Below are positions 1 to 8,194 of a stretch of DNA of 64,000 bases, in pieces; within the stretch, counting starts at the first letter, position 1, and every line of letters starts with the position of its first letter. Both the position numbers and the translations under genes were made by a program. The notes under the pieces are model-generated. The model did not search any database, was not told where the DNA came from, and saw only the letters and a list, made by a program, of their open reading frames with translations. The DNA comes from Blautia hominis (GTDB taxonomy: Bacteria > Bacillota > Clostridia > Lachnospirales > Lachnospiraceae), in assembly GCA_002270465.1 (NCBI GenBank), contig NQOF01000007.1:248001-312000 (forward strand), read 5' to 3'.

Positions 1-461
1 TTTTCAAGGCAGAATATAACATCATCTGCATGAAGCTCTGTCTGGTCATGCATCTTTATGCCTTCTCTCAGATGAAATGTTATTCCAAGATTATCCTCAT
101 CCCATTCATATGACTCTGTAATAGAACCCTCCGTTACAAGTTCTGCAATACCATCGTTATTTTCATCCACCTGCTTCAGCAGCGTAGCCCCGATCATGGA
201 AAGGAGCTGATATGCAGAATCTGTCATACCACCGTTCATAAAATCAAGTGTAGTTATGGAATTCCCCATGCCGATCGTCAATGTATCTTTTGCTGTTGAC
301 CCTCCGCCTGCTGTCTCCTCCTCTGTGTTTCCGGTCTGTTCCCCCGCTTTTCCTGCAGGTGCGTCTGGGTCTTTTTTCTCTGAACTCGAATCACCGCATC
401 CCATTATTCCTGCCGCCAAACATGCTGCCAGTGCTACCGCCCAAAACCTTCTTCCTTTCAT
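1..461 (-). CDS. Oligopeptide/nickel-type ABC transporter substrate-binding lipoprotein, N-terminal part
   Basis: This is the first 153 or so residues of a family 5 (DppA/OppA-like) solute-binding lipoprotein; the rest lies beyond the left edge. The start MKGRRFWAVALAAC is preceded by a GGAGG-type ribosome site. A hydrophobic signal ends in a lipobox-like GIMGC, so the mature protein should be anchored by a lipid-modified Cys on the outer face of the membrane. A Ser/Glu/Gly-rich linker follows, then the family 5 beginning (TLTIGMGNSITTLDF) and the typical HLREGIKMHDQTELHADDV segment. It is the last visible gene of the minus-strand operon, 27 bp after the OppF-like ATPase. The ligand cannot be told; neighbouring enzymes argue for a small metabolite rather than only peptides. 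Confidence 0.9.
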   Translation of the reverse strand, partial: MKGRRFWAVALAACLAAGIMGCGDSSSEKKDPDAPAGKAGEQTGNTEEETAGGGSTAKDTLTIGMGNSITTLDFMNGGMTDSAYQLLSMIGATLLKQVDENNDGIAELVTEGSITESYEWDEDNLGITFHLREGIKMHDQTELHADDVIFCLE

Positions 462-488
462 TACGTTTCCTCCTATCGCGTGATATAG

Positions 489-1451
489 TTAATGAATGTT
501 ATTGATCTCATGAACAAAATGACAACTAACCTCGTGCTTATCCCTTATCATCTCCGCCCTTGGATTTTCCTTAAAGCACATGTCTTTCGCATAGGGACAT
601 CTGGATGCAAACCGGCATCCCGGTTTAGGATTTATGGGTGACGTCAGCTCCCCCTTCAGTTTGATCCTTTTACGTTCATGGCGGACATCCGGTATGGGAA
701 CTGCTGCCAGCAGCGCTTTCGTATAAGGGTGGAGCGGATTTTCAAAAAGCTCCTCCGATTCTGCCTTCTCCACCATCTGCCCCAGATACATGACCATGAT
801 ATGATTCGATATATATTTCACCACGGACAGATCATGCGTGATAAACACATAAGTCAGCCGGGATGCCTCCTGAATGTCCTGCATCAGGTTTAAAATCTGT
901 GCCTGAATAGACACGTCCAGCGCTGAAACCGGCTCATCACAAACAAGGAACTGGGGATTCAGAACCAGTGCCCTGGCTATCCCGATCCTCTGTCTGCGGC
1001 CCCCATCCAGTTCATGAGGATAAGTATTTACCAGACGTCTTGCCAGCCCTACCGTATCCATGATTTCATATACCTTTTCCTCCATCTCTTTCTTGCTGTA
1101 TCCCCCCGCAATTTTCATAGGTTCTTCGATGGTTTGGTAAATAGTCATCCTCGGGTTTAGAGATGCATACGGATCCTGAAAAATAAGCTGCATCTCTTTT
1201 CTCAGCTCACTTAATTTCTGTCGGCTGACTTTTGTAACGTCTTCCCCTTTGTACAGAATTCTGCCTCCTGTGTTATCCAGAAGATGAAGCAGTACACGAC
1301 CCAGAGTAGACTTTCCGCATCCTGATTCCCCCACAATGCCCAGTGTCTCCCCTTTTTCAATGGAAAAGCTCACATCATCCACAGCATGCAGCATACCTGA
1401 TTTCACATCAAAATATTTCTGTAAATGCTGTACTTCCAGCAATGTACTCAT
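489..1451 (-). CDS. ABC transporter ATP-binding protein, OppF/DppF-like
   Basis: A 320-residue ATPase that would pair with the OppD-like ATPase to power import. Visible motifs are Walker A GESGCGKST (about residues 41-49), Q-loop LIFQDPYASLNP, Walker B FLVCDEPVSALD and the H-loop ITHDLSVV. A C-terminal Opp extension with a Cys cluster (GCRFASRCPYAKDMC) is typical of oligopeptide-family ATPases. The signature motif reads LDGGRRQR instead of LSGGQ, so the usual Ser is Asp. The start overlaps the end of the OppD-like gene by 4 bp (ATGA), which indicates translational coupling. Confidence 0.93.
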   Translation of the reverse strand: MSTLLEVQHLQKYFDVKSGMLHAVDDVSFSIEKGETLGIVGESGCGKSTLGRVLLHLLDNTGGRILYKGEDVTKVSRQKLSELRKEMQLIFQDPYASLNPRMTIYQTIEEPMKIAGGYSKKEMEEKVYEIMDTVGLARRLVNTYPHELDGGRRQRIGIARALVLNPQFLVCDEPVSALDVSIQAQILNLMQDIQEASRLTYVFITHDLSVVKYISNHIMVMYLGQMVEKAESEELFENPLHPYTKALLAAVPIPDVRHERKRIKLKGELTSPINPKPGCRFASRCPYAKDMCFKENPRAEMIRDKHEVSCHFVHEINNIH

Positions 1452-2458
1452 GCTTTCACCTCCCCATCCGCACAGTATAAATCATGAAAACACCTTACCC
1501 AATGACCATCCTCAATCTCTACCAGTTCCGGTAGCTGCTGTACACAATTTTCCGTACAATGTCTGCACCTTTCCCCAAATTTACAGCCCTTTGCCAGATT
1601 TGACGGATCCGGCATCAGCCCCTCAATGGGTTTCAGCCTTCTGCTTTTACTTTTCAGGCTGGGAAGTGAATCAATCAGTCCTCTTGTATAAGGATGTGAT
1701 GTATGCTCAAAAATCTGCCATGTGGTGCCAAGTTCCACAATTTCACCTGCATACATAATAGCTACACGGTTGCACATCTCCGCAACCACCCCCAGGTCAT
1801 GGGTGATCAGAAGGACAGAGGTATTCATCTTTTCCTTTAATTCATTCATCATGTCCAGCACCTGCGCCTGGATTGTCACATCCAAAGCCGTTGTGGGTTC
1901 ATCCGCGATCAGGAACTTTGGTGAACAGGCCAGTGCCATAGCGATCACCACACGCTGTTTCATGCCCCCGGAGAATTGATGGGGATATTCGTTGTAACGG
2001 TCATTGGATATCCCCACCGTTTCCAGCATTTTCTTAGCCTGTTTCTGTGCTTCCTGTTTATCCACATTCTGATGCAGTCTGATGACCTCTGCAACCTGTT
2101 CTCCCACCTTATGCACAGGATTCAAGGCTGTCATAGGGTCCTGAAAAATCATGGATATCTGGTGTCCCCGGACAGCACGCATCTCTTTTTCCGAAGACTG
2201 AAACAGATTTTTTCCCTCATATTCAATACTTCCGTTCATTACTTTTCCCGGAGGTGACTGTATCAAGCCCAGGATTCCCAGTGCGACCGTTGTCTTACCG
2301 GCGCCGGTTTCTCCTACAAGGCCAATGGTCTCTCCGTGCAGAATATCCAGGCTGAAATGGTCCACCGCCTTACAGGTTCCCATTTCTCTGGTAATGTAAT
2401 AAATAGACAAATCCTTAATGGACACTATCGCATCCTTCTTATTTTCCCTCTCTGTCAT
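1448..2458 (-). CDS. ABC transporter ATP-binding protein, OppD/DppD-like
   Basis: A 336-residue ATPase with Walker A GETGAGKTT, Q-loop MIFQDPMTALNPV, canonical signature FSGGMKQR, Walker B FLIADEPTTALD and H-loop ITHDLGVV. The C-terminal Opp-type extension contains a Cys cluster (GCKFGERCRHCTENC). It forms the heterodimeric motor with the neighbouring OppF-like protein. It lies 12 bp after the OppC-like permease gene and overlaps oppF by 4 bp, in the same minus-strand operon as the SDR and the two NTF2-fold proteins. Confidence 0.93.
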   Translation of the reverse strand: MTERENKKDAIVSIKDLSIYYITREMGTCKAVDHFSLDILHGETIGLVGETGAGKTTVALGILGLIQSPPGKVMNGSIEYEGKNLFQSSEKEMRAVRGHQISMIFQDPMTALNPVHKVGEQVAEVIRLHQNVDKQEAQKQAKKMLETVGISNDRYNEYPHQFSGGMKQRVVIAMALACSPKFLIADEPTTALDVTIQAQVLDMMNELKEKMNTSVLLITHDLGVVAEMCNRVAIMYAGEIVELGTTWQIFEHTSHPYTRGLIDSLPSLKSKSRRLKPIEGLMPDPSNLAKGCKFGERCRHCTENCVQQLPELVEIEDGHWVRCFHDLYCADGEVKA

Positions 2459-2470
2459 ATGCCGCCTCCG

Positions 2471-3346
2471 TCAATTTTTCATTCTGGGATCAAGCGCATC
2501 CCTCAGTCCATCGCCTATGAGGTTGATAGACAATACAGTTACTGCAATGAAACATCCCGGCACTGTGACAAGATACGGATAGGAGAGAATATATTTTCTG
2601 CCTGTGGAGATCAACGCTCCCCACTCCGGCATAGGCGGCTGCACGCCCAGCCCCAGGAAACTCAGGGATGCTGTAAAAAGAAGCGCCTGTGCCAGGCTCA
2701 TGGTGGTCTTAATGATCAACGGTGAAAGAACGTTTGGAAGTATATGCTTAAAAATAATCCTGCTGTCCCTGGCATCAATCGCCCTAGCAGCTTCCACATA
2801 TTCCTGGTCCTTAACGGTTAGGATCGGCCCGCGCACCATTCTGGCAACAGAGGGCATTGCGGGAACCGCCACAGCGATCATAGTATTTACAAGCCCTGTG
2901 CCCAGAGTTGCCGAAATGACCATTGCCAGAAGAAGGCTCGGAATCGCGCTGAATACATCCAGAATACGCATGATCACATCATCCACTCTTCCCTGGTAAA
3001 ACCCTGCAACAGCCCCCAGAACCGTTCCAAATATCAGGGAAAGGGCCGTGGATCCAAATGCTACTAGAAGAGAGATCCTGCCCCCGTACAGAACTCTGGC
3101 CAGCATACTGCGTCCCAAATCATCAGTACCCAGCAGACCACCCGAACCTGGTGACAAAAACCGGGAACCTATATTCTGTGCATCATATCCCTCCGGACAG
3201 ATAATTCCTGCCAGCAGGCAGACAGAGACGATCACTACGATCACTGCCATTCCAAACACTGCTGTCTTAATCCTGAAAAAGCGCCCCATAGCCTCCTGGA
3301 AGAGGCTTTTTTTCTTAACAGCGTTCAAACTTATGTCCTTTCCCAT
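2471..3346 (-). CDS. ABC transporter permease, OppC/DppC-like
   Basis: A 291-residue membrane protein. The N-terminus carries the OppC-type N segment (FRIKTAVFGMAVIVVIVSV) with one membrane helix, a periplasmic-type stretch with LLGTDDLGRSMLARVLYG, then about five more helices. The EAA loop that contacts the ATPase is seen as EAARAIDARDSRIIFKHILP. The start has a strong GGGAGG ribosome site. It sits 1 bp after the OppB-like gene. It forms the translocation pore together with OppB. Confidence 0.93.
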   Translation of the reverse strand: MGKDISLNAVKKKSLFQEAMGRFFRIKTAVFGMAVIVVIVSVCLLAGIICPEGYDAQNIGSRFLSPGSGGLLGTDDLGRSMLARVLYGGRISLLVAFGSTALSLIFGTVLGAVAGFYQGRVDDVIMRILDVFSAIPSLLLAMVISATLGTGLVNTMIAVAVPAMPSVARMVRGPILTVKDQEYVEAARAIDARDSRIIFKHILPNVLSPLIIKTTMSLAQALLFTASLSFLGLGVQPPMPEWGALISTGRKYILSYPYLVTVPGCFIAVTVLSINLIGDGLRDALDPRMKN

Positions 3347-3347
3347 G

Positions 3348-4325
3348 TTAATTGCCTCCCCCCGTTTTCTTAACTCTCTTCCTCTTAGCCGAACCGTTTT
3401 TAAAATTCTCCTTCACACGCGGGTCAATCCCGGCATAGGCCAGATCCACTAAAAGATTTACAATACATACCGCCACGGTAAGTAGGATCACTGCACCTCT
3501 GATCTGTGGATAGTCCCTGGCACCGATTGCATCATACATGAGTTTTCCAAGACCCGGTATGGCAAATACCGTCTCACATACCATAGCCCCGCCAAGGTTT
3601 GTTCCAAAAATATTTCCCATATTGGTTACAATGGGAATCAACGCGTTTCTCAGCACATGATTCCACGTAATGACTCTCTCTTTCTGTCCCTTTGCCCTGG
3701 CCGTTCTTACAAAATCCTGATCCAGATAATCCAGCATGGAAGACCTGGTGATCCTCATGGTGGAACAGGAGCATATGATTCCCAGTGTAGTAGCTGGCAG
3801 CACTATGTATTTTGCTCCGTAAAATCCGGATACGGGAAACCACTGGAGCTTTACTGCAAATGCCAGTATCAGCAGCAACCCCAGCCAAAATTCCGGGATG
3901 GACACCCCCAGTACAGAAAAACACTGGGCCAGATTATCCTGCCATTTTCCTCTGTGCAGTGCTGCCCATATTCCCAGCAGACAGCCCACTACTGTTGCAA
4001 TAATTGTCATAGATAATGCAAGGATAAATGTTTTGGGGAACCGCTCCACGATTTCCGCTGTAACGGACCTGCCCGAACGGTAAGAGATACCAAAATCCCC
4101 CTTCGTCACAATGTTCCACATATATTTCCCATACTGGACCAGCAGGGGCTTATCCAGATCATATTTGGCATGAAATTCATCTATCTGCTCTGTGGTAGCA
4201 TTATCACCCAGTACCATTCTCGCGGGGTCTCCCGGTGATAAATATAAGAGAAGAAAGACCAGAAAAGAAACCCCGATCAAAACAGGAATAATCTGGAGAA
4301 ATCTTTTCAATGTATATCTAGCCAT
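3348..4325 (-). CDS. ABC transporter permease, OppB/DppB-like
   Basis: A 325-residue permease starting MARYTLKRFLQIIPVLIGVS, the typical OppB N-terminus, followed by the conserved LSPGDPARMVLGDNAT segment. About six membrane helices are visible, and the EAA-type loop is VRTARAKGQKERVITWNHVL. It is the first transporter gene of the operon, 17 bp downstream of the second NTF2-fold gene. The charged C-terminus (KRKRVKKTGGG) runs into the oppC start. The substrate is not predictable from sequence. Confidence 0.93.
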   Translation of the reverse strand: MARYTLKRFLQIIPVLIGVSFLVFLLLYLSPGDPARMVLGDNATTEQIDEFHAKYDLDKPLLVQYGKYMWNIVTKGDFGISYRSGRSVTAEIVERFPKTFILALSMTIIATVVGCLLGIWAALHRGKWQDNLAQCFSVLGVSIPEFWLGLLLILAFAVKLQWFPVSGFYGAKYIVLPATTLGIICSCSTMRITRSSMLDYLDQDFVRTARAKGQKERVITWNHVLRNALIPIVTNMGNIFGTNLGGAMVCETVFAIPGLGKLMYDAIGARDYPQIRGAVILLTVAVCIVNLLVDLAYAGIDPRVKENFKNGSAKRKRVKKTGGGN

Positions 4326-4342
4326 ATTCCACCTCCCTTTTC

Positions 4343-5026
4343 CTAACCTTTTTTTGTCATAAGGTTAATATACATCCAGTCGTTATCCGTCTCAACTGGA
4401 AACATTTTCCATGTGTCCTTTCTGGGCGGCTCCGGTACCGGTTTTCTCACTTCAGCTTTCTGATAAGCATACTTTCCCAGAAAACTTCTGTCCTGTTCAG
4501 GTGTAAGGGGAGGCCTCGTATTAGTGGGTTCCATATTTCTCACCCATCCCTGGTGATATTCATTTTTTGTAGTTCTCTGCCATGCGCCGGATAATATTTT
4601 CCATTCCCCGTCTTCCTTTACATGGGTTCCGGGCACCATACCCAGGCTGATCAATGCCATGGGCTTTTCACGGAATTTGGATAGCCCTTCCACTCCCAAT
4701 GACCACCAGACTGCCCTGGCTTTTGTACAGTCCTCATCTACTTCTATAATAGGTGTTGTCAATGGATGGATCAGAGAATTTCCCTCCAGGCTGTCCACAA
4801 CAGCCTTTGCCCTGAATTCCATCTCTCCCTTTACATCAAAATCGGGATGCTTCAGCGCTTTTAGCTCTCTTCTTTTCTCCCCTATATGCTGGTCATCATG
4901 AAATATGGCAGCCTGCCCTCTTAGATTTTTAATTTCCCACACGGAGAGAAGTTTTTCCACCCTCTGTTCCAGCCGGGCAAACTCCATTTCACCAAGCCCG
5001 TTGATATCCTCCATGCTAATCCCCAT
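4343..5026 (-). CDS. NTF2/SnoaL-fold protein (first of a tandem pair)
   Basis: A 227-residue soluble protein of the NTF2-like (SnoaL_4-type) fold. The longer reading frame to 5065 would overlap the upstream gene by 22 bp; ATG at 5026 follows GGGAG at good spacing and gives MGISMEDINGLG. Features shared with the next gene are a helical start, LTTPIIEV, a KARAVWW strand and WKILSGAWQR near the middle, then a Pro-rich tail. Members of this fold include dehydratases, isomerases and ring cyclases (for example BaiE and SnoaL), but the specific reaction here is unknown. The pair may be a heteromer. Co-transcription with an SDR and an importer suggests catabolism of an imported compound. Confidence 0.75.
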   Translation of the reverse strand: MGISMEDINGLGEMEFARLEQRVEKLLSVWEIKNLRGQAAIFHDDQHIGEKRRELKALKHPDFDVKGEMEFRAKAVVDSLEGNSLIHPLTTPIIEVDEDCTKARAVWWSLGVEGLSKFREKPMALISLGMVPGTHVKEDGEWKILSGAWQRTTKNEYHQGWVRNMEPTNTRPPLTPEQDRSFLGKYAYQKAEVRKPVPEPPRKDTWKMFPVETDNDWMYINLMTKKG

Positions 5027-5043
5027 ATCTGCTCCCTCACTTT

Positions 5044-5715
5044 CTATTTCGTCTTGTCTTTGCAAAGCATCCAGTCCGCAGTGCCCTCATGGACCGCATA
5101 CGGCCTTGGACAAGCAGGGATGCCTTCCCTGACTGCAAGAGGAGAATACGGATTATGGTAGGTTGTCGGTTTTGCCAACGGATGCATGGGAATATTGGGC
5201 CTGTTGATCATACTGGTATCCTCTGTCCAGCCCTTGTCATAAGAACATTTGATATAACGGAAATAATGAAAATGCCATATTTTCCACTCTTCACCTATTT
5301 TAATAAAATCTGCACCGATCATGCCCCAGGCCCAGATTGCCTCCGGCTCTCTGTCTTCACGGGCAATTGCCCCGCCTCCCGGACACCACCAGACCGCTTT
5401 AGCGGTTTTTAAATCTTCTGCCACCTCGACCATAGGGGTTGTGAGCTGCACATCCAGCATCTCTCCCTTCACCGGCTTTTTCCCTGCCGTTTCCTCCACA
5501 ATCACTCGAACCGCTTCCGGGCCCCGGAAAACACCTTCATCTGCATATTCCAGGGATACATCTTCCTCTTCCAGTGCAAAATGTGCAAGAATTCTGTCAG
5601 CCTGTCTGAAATTAAAGGCGGCCACCGTTCTCCCCATTTCATTCTGAATCTCCTGATATGCTTCCAGCTTCTGTAAGTTTTTAAATACATCTCTTTTTCT
5701 GGTTTCTGTAATCAT
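5044..5715 (-). CDS. NTF2/SnoaL-fold protein (second of a tandem pair)
   Basis: A 223-residue paralogue of the adjacent gene. Corresponding segments are visible: AAFNFRQADRILAHF early on, LTTPMVEVAEDL, TAKAVWWCPGG, WKIWHFHYFRY and a Pro-rich C-terminal tail. The start has a GAGGAG site 8 nt upstream. Such 220-240-residue NTF2-like proteins have the cone-shaped pocket of the fold plus a long C-terminal extension; no function is assigned. The tandem pair probably arose by duplication, and the divergence suggests specialised subunits or successive steps. Confidence 0.75.
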   Translation of the reverse strand: MITETRKRDVFKNLQKLEAYQEIQNEMGRTVAAFNFRQADRILAHFALEEEDVSLEYADEGVFRGPEAVRVIVEETAGKKPVKGEMLDVQLTTPMVEVAEDLKTAKAVWWCPGGGAIAREDREPEAIWAWGMIGADFIKIGEEWKIWHFHYFRYIKCSYDKGWTEDTSMINRPNIPMHPLAKPTTYHNPYSPLAVREGIPACPRPYAVHEGTADWMLCKDKTK

Positions 5716-5734
5716 TGTTCCATCTCCTCACAAT

Positions 5735-6511
5735 TTATCTGGCCAGATGCAGCCCCCCGTCAACCGGCAGAATCACTCCATTGATATAACTTGAGGCAGG
5801 GGACAGGAGAAACATGATGGCTGCTGCCTCCTCCTCCGGCCGTCCCGGTCTGCCCATTGGGTTGATCTCGATCAGATGCTGCATGAAATCCCCCTCCACA
5901 GCACTATGGTTTCTTGGGGTATGAATGGGACCTCCTGGGCAGACACAGTTGATTCTGGTCTTTCCGTTCAATTCTACGGCCTGGTGCCTGGTATAACCTG
6001 CGATGGCCGATTTTGCAGCCGCATACCAGGGGTCTCCTCCACCGCCCTCCCAAACGCCTGCAAGAGCCGCTACATTTACAATGGCTGATCCCGGACCCGG
6101 GTCTGTTGCCTCAAAAGCACGGCACAATCTGTGTATTAAACCGACTGCTATAGCTATAACTTCTTCAAACTCCCAATGGCTGTTCAACATTTTAGGACCT
6201 GCGACATTTGCCAGATACAGCGGCCTGCAAAAATCAAGTGTTTCCTTCATAGCCCGCGCAACATCCGAATCAGAGGCTAAGTCAGCCTGTATAGGTTTCA
6301 TGTTCCTGCCTGCGCTGCCGGCCCGCTCTATAGTCTCCCGTATTCCCTCTGCATACATATCCCATGCTGCTACTTTAAGTCCTTCCTGCGCTGCCAGAAT
6401 GGCTGTAGCCGCTCCAATACCGCTTGCGGCTCCTGTGACTATGATGCCTGTCCCTTCCTGGGCTGCCCACCCGTCAAAAATTATTTCCGGCTCTCTGTAG
6501 TTTTCTGCCAT
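5735..6511 (-). CDS. Short-chain dehydrogenase/reductase family protein lacking the usual catalytic Ser
   Basis: A 258-residue Rossmann-fold SDR. Cofactor motif is TGAASGIG (about residues 26-33), the NAG-type motif is ANVAG, the catalytic pair is WYAAAK, and the C-terminus has the usual NGVILPVDGG. Asp in the strand-2 loop (AAWDMYAEG) favours NAD(H). The classical active-site Ser, expected in N-[VI]-[SA]-S about 13 residues before the Tyr, is replaced by Ala (IVNVAALAG) and no Ser lies between it and the Tyr. It could have altered chemistry or be a pseudo-enzyme. It is the promoter-proximal gene of the importer operon and has a strong AAGGAGG site. Confidence 0.88.
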   Translation of the reverse strand: MAENYREPEIIFDGWAAQEGTGIIVTGAASGIGAATAILAAQEGLKVAAWDMYAEGIRETIERAGSAGRNMKPIQADLASDSDVARAMKETLDFCRPLYLANVAGPKMLNSHWEFEEVIAIAVGLIHRLCRAFEATDPGPGSAIVNVAALAGVWEGGGGDPWYAAAKSAIAGYTRHQAVELNGKTRINCVCPGGPIHTPRNHSAVEGDFMQHLIEINPMGRPGRPEEEAAAIMFLLSPASSYINGVILPVDGGLHLAR

Positions 6512-6560
6512 TTCCCAATTTCCTCCTTAACTTCATGTCTCTTTGAATTTTTATGACTTT

Positions 6561-6616
6561 ACTATACCATGTCTGTTTGACTACACACATTTTATAGGCT
6601 TTTTGCACAAATGTGC
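6561..6616 (-). promoter_or_regulatory. Promoter of the SDR-NTF2-Opp operon with SorC-type operator
   Basis: On the minus strand a good -10 (TATAGT, 6561-6566) has no recognisable -35 at 17 bp, which fits an activator-dependent promoter. The palindrome GCACA-AA-TGTGC (6605-6616) is centred about 56 bp upstream of the predicted start. The same palindrome lies upstream of the ulaG operon at 11404. It also sits in the divergent leader of the SorC-type regulator gene, whose own -10 is probably TATACT at 6697-6702. Role as that regulator's site is inferred. Confidence 0.6.
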
Positions 6617-6732
6617 GTTTTTCTTCGGAATTTCCCACAAAATTTTCCCACCATTATTTTCTCAACTTATCTCTTTCCCAATATTTCCAAACATGCTATA
6701 CTGTTTTCAGATTAATAGAAGAGGTATTTACT

Positions 6733-7698
6733 ATGACCGAGAAAGAACTTAAAAAATTAAGTCTTCTTGCAGAGGTAGCCTGTGATTATTACGAAAGGGG
6801 ATTAGACCAGTCCGAGATAGCTGACCGGCTGTATCTTTCCAGAACCCGCGTGTCACGCCTCTTGAAGGAAGCAATGGAAAAAGGAATCGTAAAGATAACC
6901 ATTGATTACAGCTACGAAAAATATAACCGGCATTATGAATTGGAGGAGCGTTTTCTCAGCCGTTTTCCTTTGAAAAACGTACTGATACTGAACAATCGAA
7001 ACCGAGACCTGCGGTTTTTGCAAAGAGATGTGGCTAACCTGGCTGCCACTTATGTGATGGACCATCTGAAAAAAAACATGGTTATCGGAACTGCCTGGGG
7101 CACCACTCTGGCGGATATGCTTAAGTTTTTATATCCCGCGGATATGCCCATTGATATTGTTCAGTTAATGGGCGCTGTCCCTTGTAAAACGCCAAACTGC
7201 ACTCCCCAGTCCATTGTTGCCGGGATGGCAGACCGTCTGCAGGGACATGCTGACTTTCTGAATATGCCCCTCTATATTGAAGATGACTATGTACGTGAGA
7301 AAATCTGTAAGGACAGTAATAATGCCGTGATTTTAAATAAAGGAATGTTTTCCGATATGATAATAACCAGCGTAATTGATGTGGAACGCGTGGGGGAGAA
7401 GGATATTTGGCTTGGTTATATGACGCCTGAGCTATATGGGGAATTGATTCAGAAAGGTGCCGTGGGGTCGATGTTTGCCCACTTTTATGACAAAGAAGGA
7501 ATTGAAATTGAATGTACCTGGAATCAGAAATGTGTGAGTATCCCTATTAAATTTATAAAAAGCGTGCCTGATGTGGTGGTGGTCGCCTCTTCTCCCCTAA
7601 AGGCACAAGCGATCCTGTCTGCAATAAAAGGGAATCTGGTCGATACACTGGTAACTGACGGAACAACGGCAACCGCTGTGTTGAATCTGCTGCAGTAA
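6733..7698 (+). CDS. SorC/DeoR-type sugar-binding transcriptional regulator
   Basis: A 321-residue regulator. The frame is open further upstream, but ATG at 6733 (MTEKELKKLSLLAEVA) has an AGAGG site 8 nt before it and begins where the family begins. A winged helix is visible at about residues 15-50 (GLDQSEIADRLYLSRTRVSR), followed by the SorC effector domain: GTAWGTTLADM, then VQLMGAVP, ending in VTDGTTATAVLNLL. Family members bind phosphorylated sugars or related metabolites and can activate or repress. It diverges from the SDR-NTF2-Opp operon. A shared palindrome suggests control of both this operon and the ula-like genes. Confidence 0.9.
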   Translation: MTEKELKKLSLLAEVACDYYERGLDQSEIADRLYLSRTRVSRLLKEAMEKGIVKITIDYSYEKYNRHYELEERFLSRFPLKNVLILNNRNRDLRFLQRDVANLAATYVMDHLKKNMVIGTAWGTTLADMLKFLYPADMPIDIVQLMGAVPCKTPNCTPQSIVAGMADRLQGHADFLNMPLYIEDDYVREKICKDSNNAVILNKGMFSDMIITSVIDVERVGEKDIWLGYMTPELYGELIQKGAVGSMFAHFYDKEGIEIECTWNQKCVSIPIKFIKSVPDVVVVASSPLKAQAILSAIKGNLVDTLVTDGTTATAVLNLLQ

Positions 7699-7749
7699 TA
7701 TTATAATTAAATCTATATTTTCTCAAACCCTTTGAATTATCAACATAAC

Positions 7750-7792
7750 AAAGAAGAGGATAACCATTTATCTAAATGGAGACCTCTTCTTT
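7750..7792 (+). terminator. Probable terminator of the SorC-type regulator gene
   Basis: AAAGAAGAGG pairs with CCTCTTCTTT, and inner AACCATTT/AAATGG also pair, giving a long hairpin 52 bp after the stop codon. The T tract is weak, so efficiency is uncertain. Confidence 0.55.
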
Positions 7793-7899
7793 ATAAACAA
7801 TATTATCCTTTCAATCCACAGGTATTCACCTGACTATTTCATTATATAACACTTCGATAAAATTGTATATAAAAATATATACTTTATCATTCTACCGCA

Positions 7900-7928
7900 T
7901 TGACTTTCCATGCCAATAATGATATATT
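7900..7928 (+). promoter_or_regulatory. Promoter of the toxin RNA
   Basis: TTGACT (7900-7905), a 17-bp spacer and TATATT (7923-7928) form a near-consensus sigma-A promoter. Transcription should begin near 7935, just before the GAACAAGCG repeat. Confidence 0.75.
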
Positions 7929-7937
7929 GATTTTAAG

Positions 7938-7966
7938 GAACAAGCGTGTTATAGGGTGGGTTGACC
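7938..7966 (+). repeat. 5' repeats of the toxin RNA (complementary to the antitoxin RNA)
   Basis: GAACAAGCG (7938-7946) and AGGGTGGGTTGACC (7953-7966) occur near the 5' end of the predicted toxin RNA. Matching GAACAAGCG and AGGGTTGACC lie at the 5' end of the convergent RNA on the minus strand (8181-8155). As the two transcripts come from opposite strands, these segments are complementary RNA to RNA, like DRa/DRb of par loci. Confidence 0.7.
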
Positions 7967-7996
7967 TTCATTCTACATAGAATGGGGGTGGTGCTT

Positions 7997-8086
7997 ATGA
8001 AGAACAATTTTAGTTTTAATGATCTAATACAGTTCGGATTATTTTTAATTGCACTACTGACATTCATTTATTTGATTAGTCATTAG
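7997..8086 (+). CDS. Type I toxin-like membrane peptide (holin-like/Fst-like), 29 residues
   Basis: ATG at 7997 opens a 29-codon frame: MKNNFSFNDLIQFG, then LFLIALLTFIYLISH. A short polar N-terminus precedes a single hydrophobic helix of about 17 residues. A GGGGGTGGTG ribosome site sits 4-5 nt before the start, of the kind seen before small holin-like toxins of Firmicutes. The gene lies between its own promoter and a terminator shared with a convergent antisense RNA whose 5' end carries the same repeats. This matches the par (Fst/RNAII) layout, so the peptide is probably a membrane-active toxin held in check by RNA. Toxicity is not demonstrated. It is too short for routine gene calling. Confidence 0.75.
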   Translation: MKNNFSFNDLIQFGLFLIALLTFIYLISH

Positions 8087-8094
8087 ATTTGCAT

Positions 8095-8140
8095 AAAAAA
8101 ACCACCCTTATACTTTGACCAGTGTGATAGGGTGGTTTTT
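8095..8140. terminator. Bidirectional terminator shared by toxin and antitoxin RNAs
   Basis: AAAAAACCACCCT (8095-8107) pairs with AGGGTGGTTTTT (8129-8140) around a roughly 21-nt loop. There are T runs on both strands, so it can end both convergent transcripts and gives them a complementary stem-loop. Confidence 0.85.
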
Positions 8141-8188
8141 CTACTTAAATAACAGGTCAACCCTCTTACGGGCGCTTGTTCTTTTTCT
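8096..8188 (-). ncRNA. Predicted antisense antitoxin RNA (par RNAII-like)
   Basis: A minus-strand RNA of about 90 nt is predicted from the promoter at 8195-8223 to the shared terminator. It carries GAACAAGCG and AGGGTTGACC near its 5' end, complementary to the toxin RNA leader, and overlaps the toxin RNA completely at the terminator stem. No ORF is present. Pairing at both ends would block the toxin ribosome site. Ends are predicted from promoter spacing. Confidence 0.65.
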
Positions 8189-8194
8189 ATTTTT

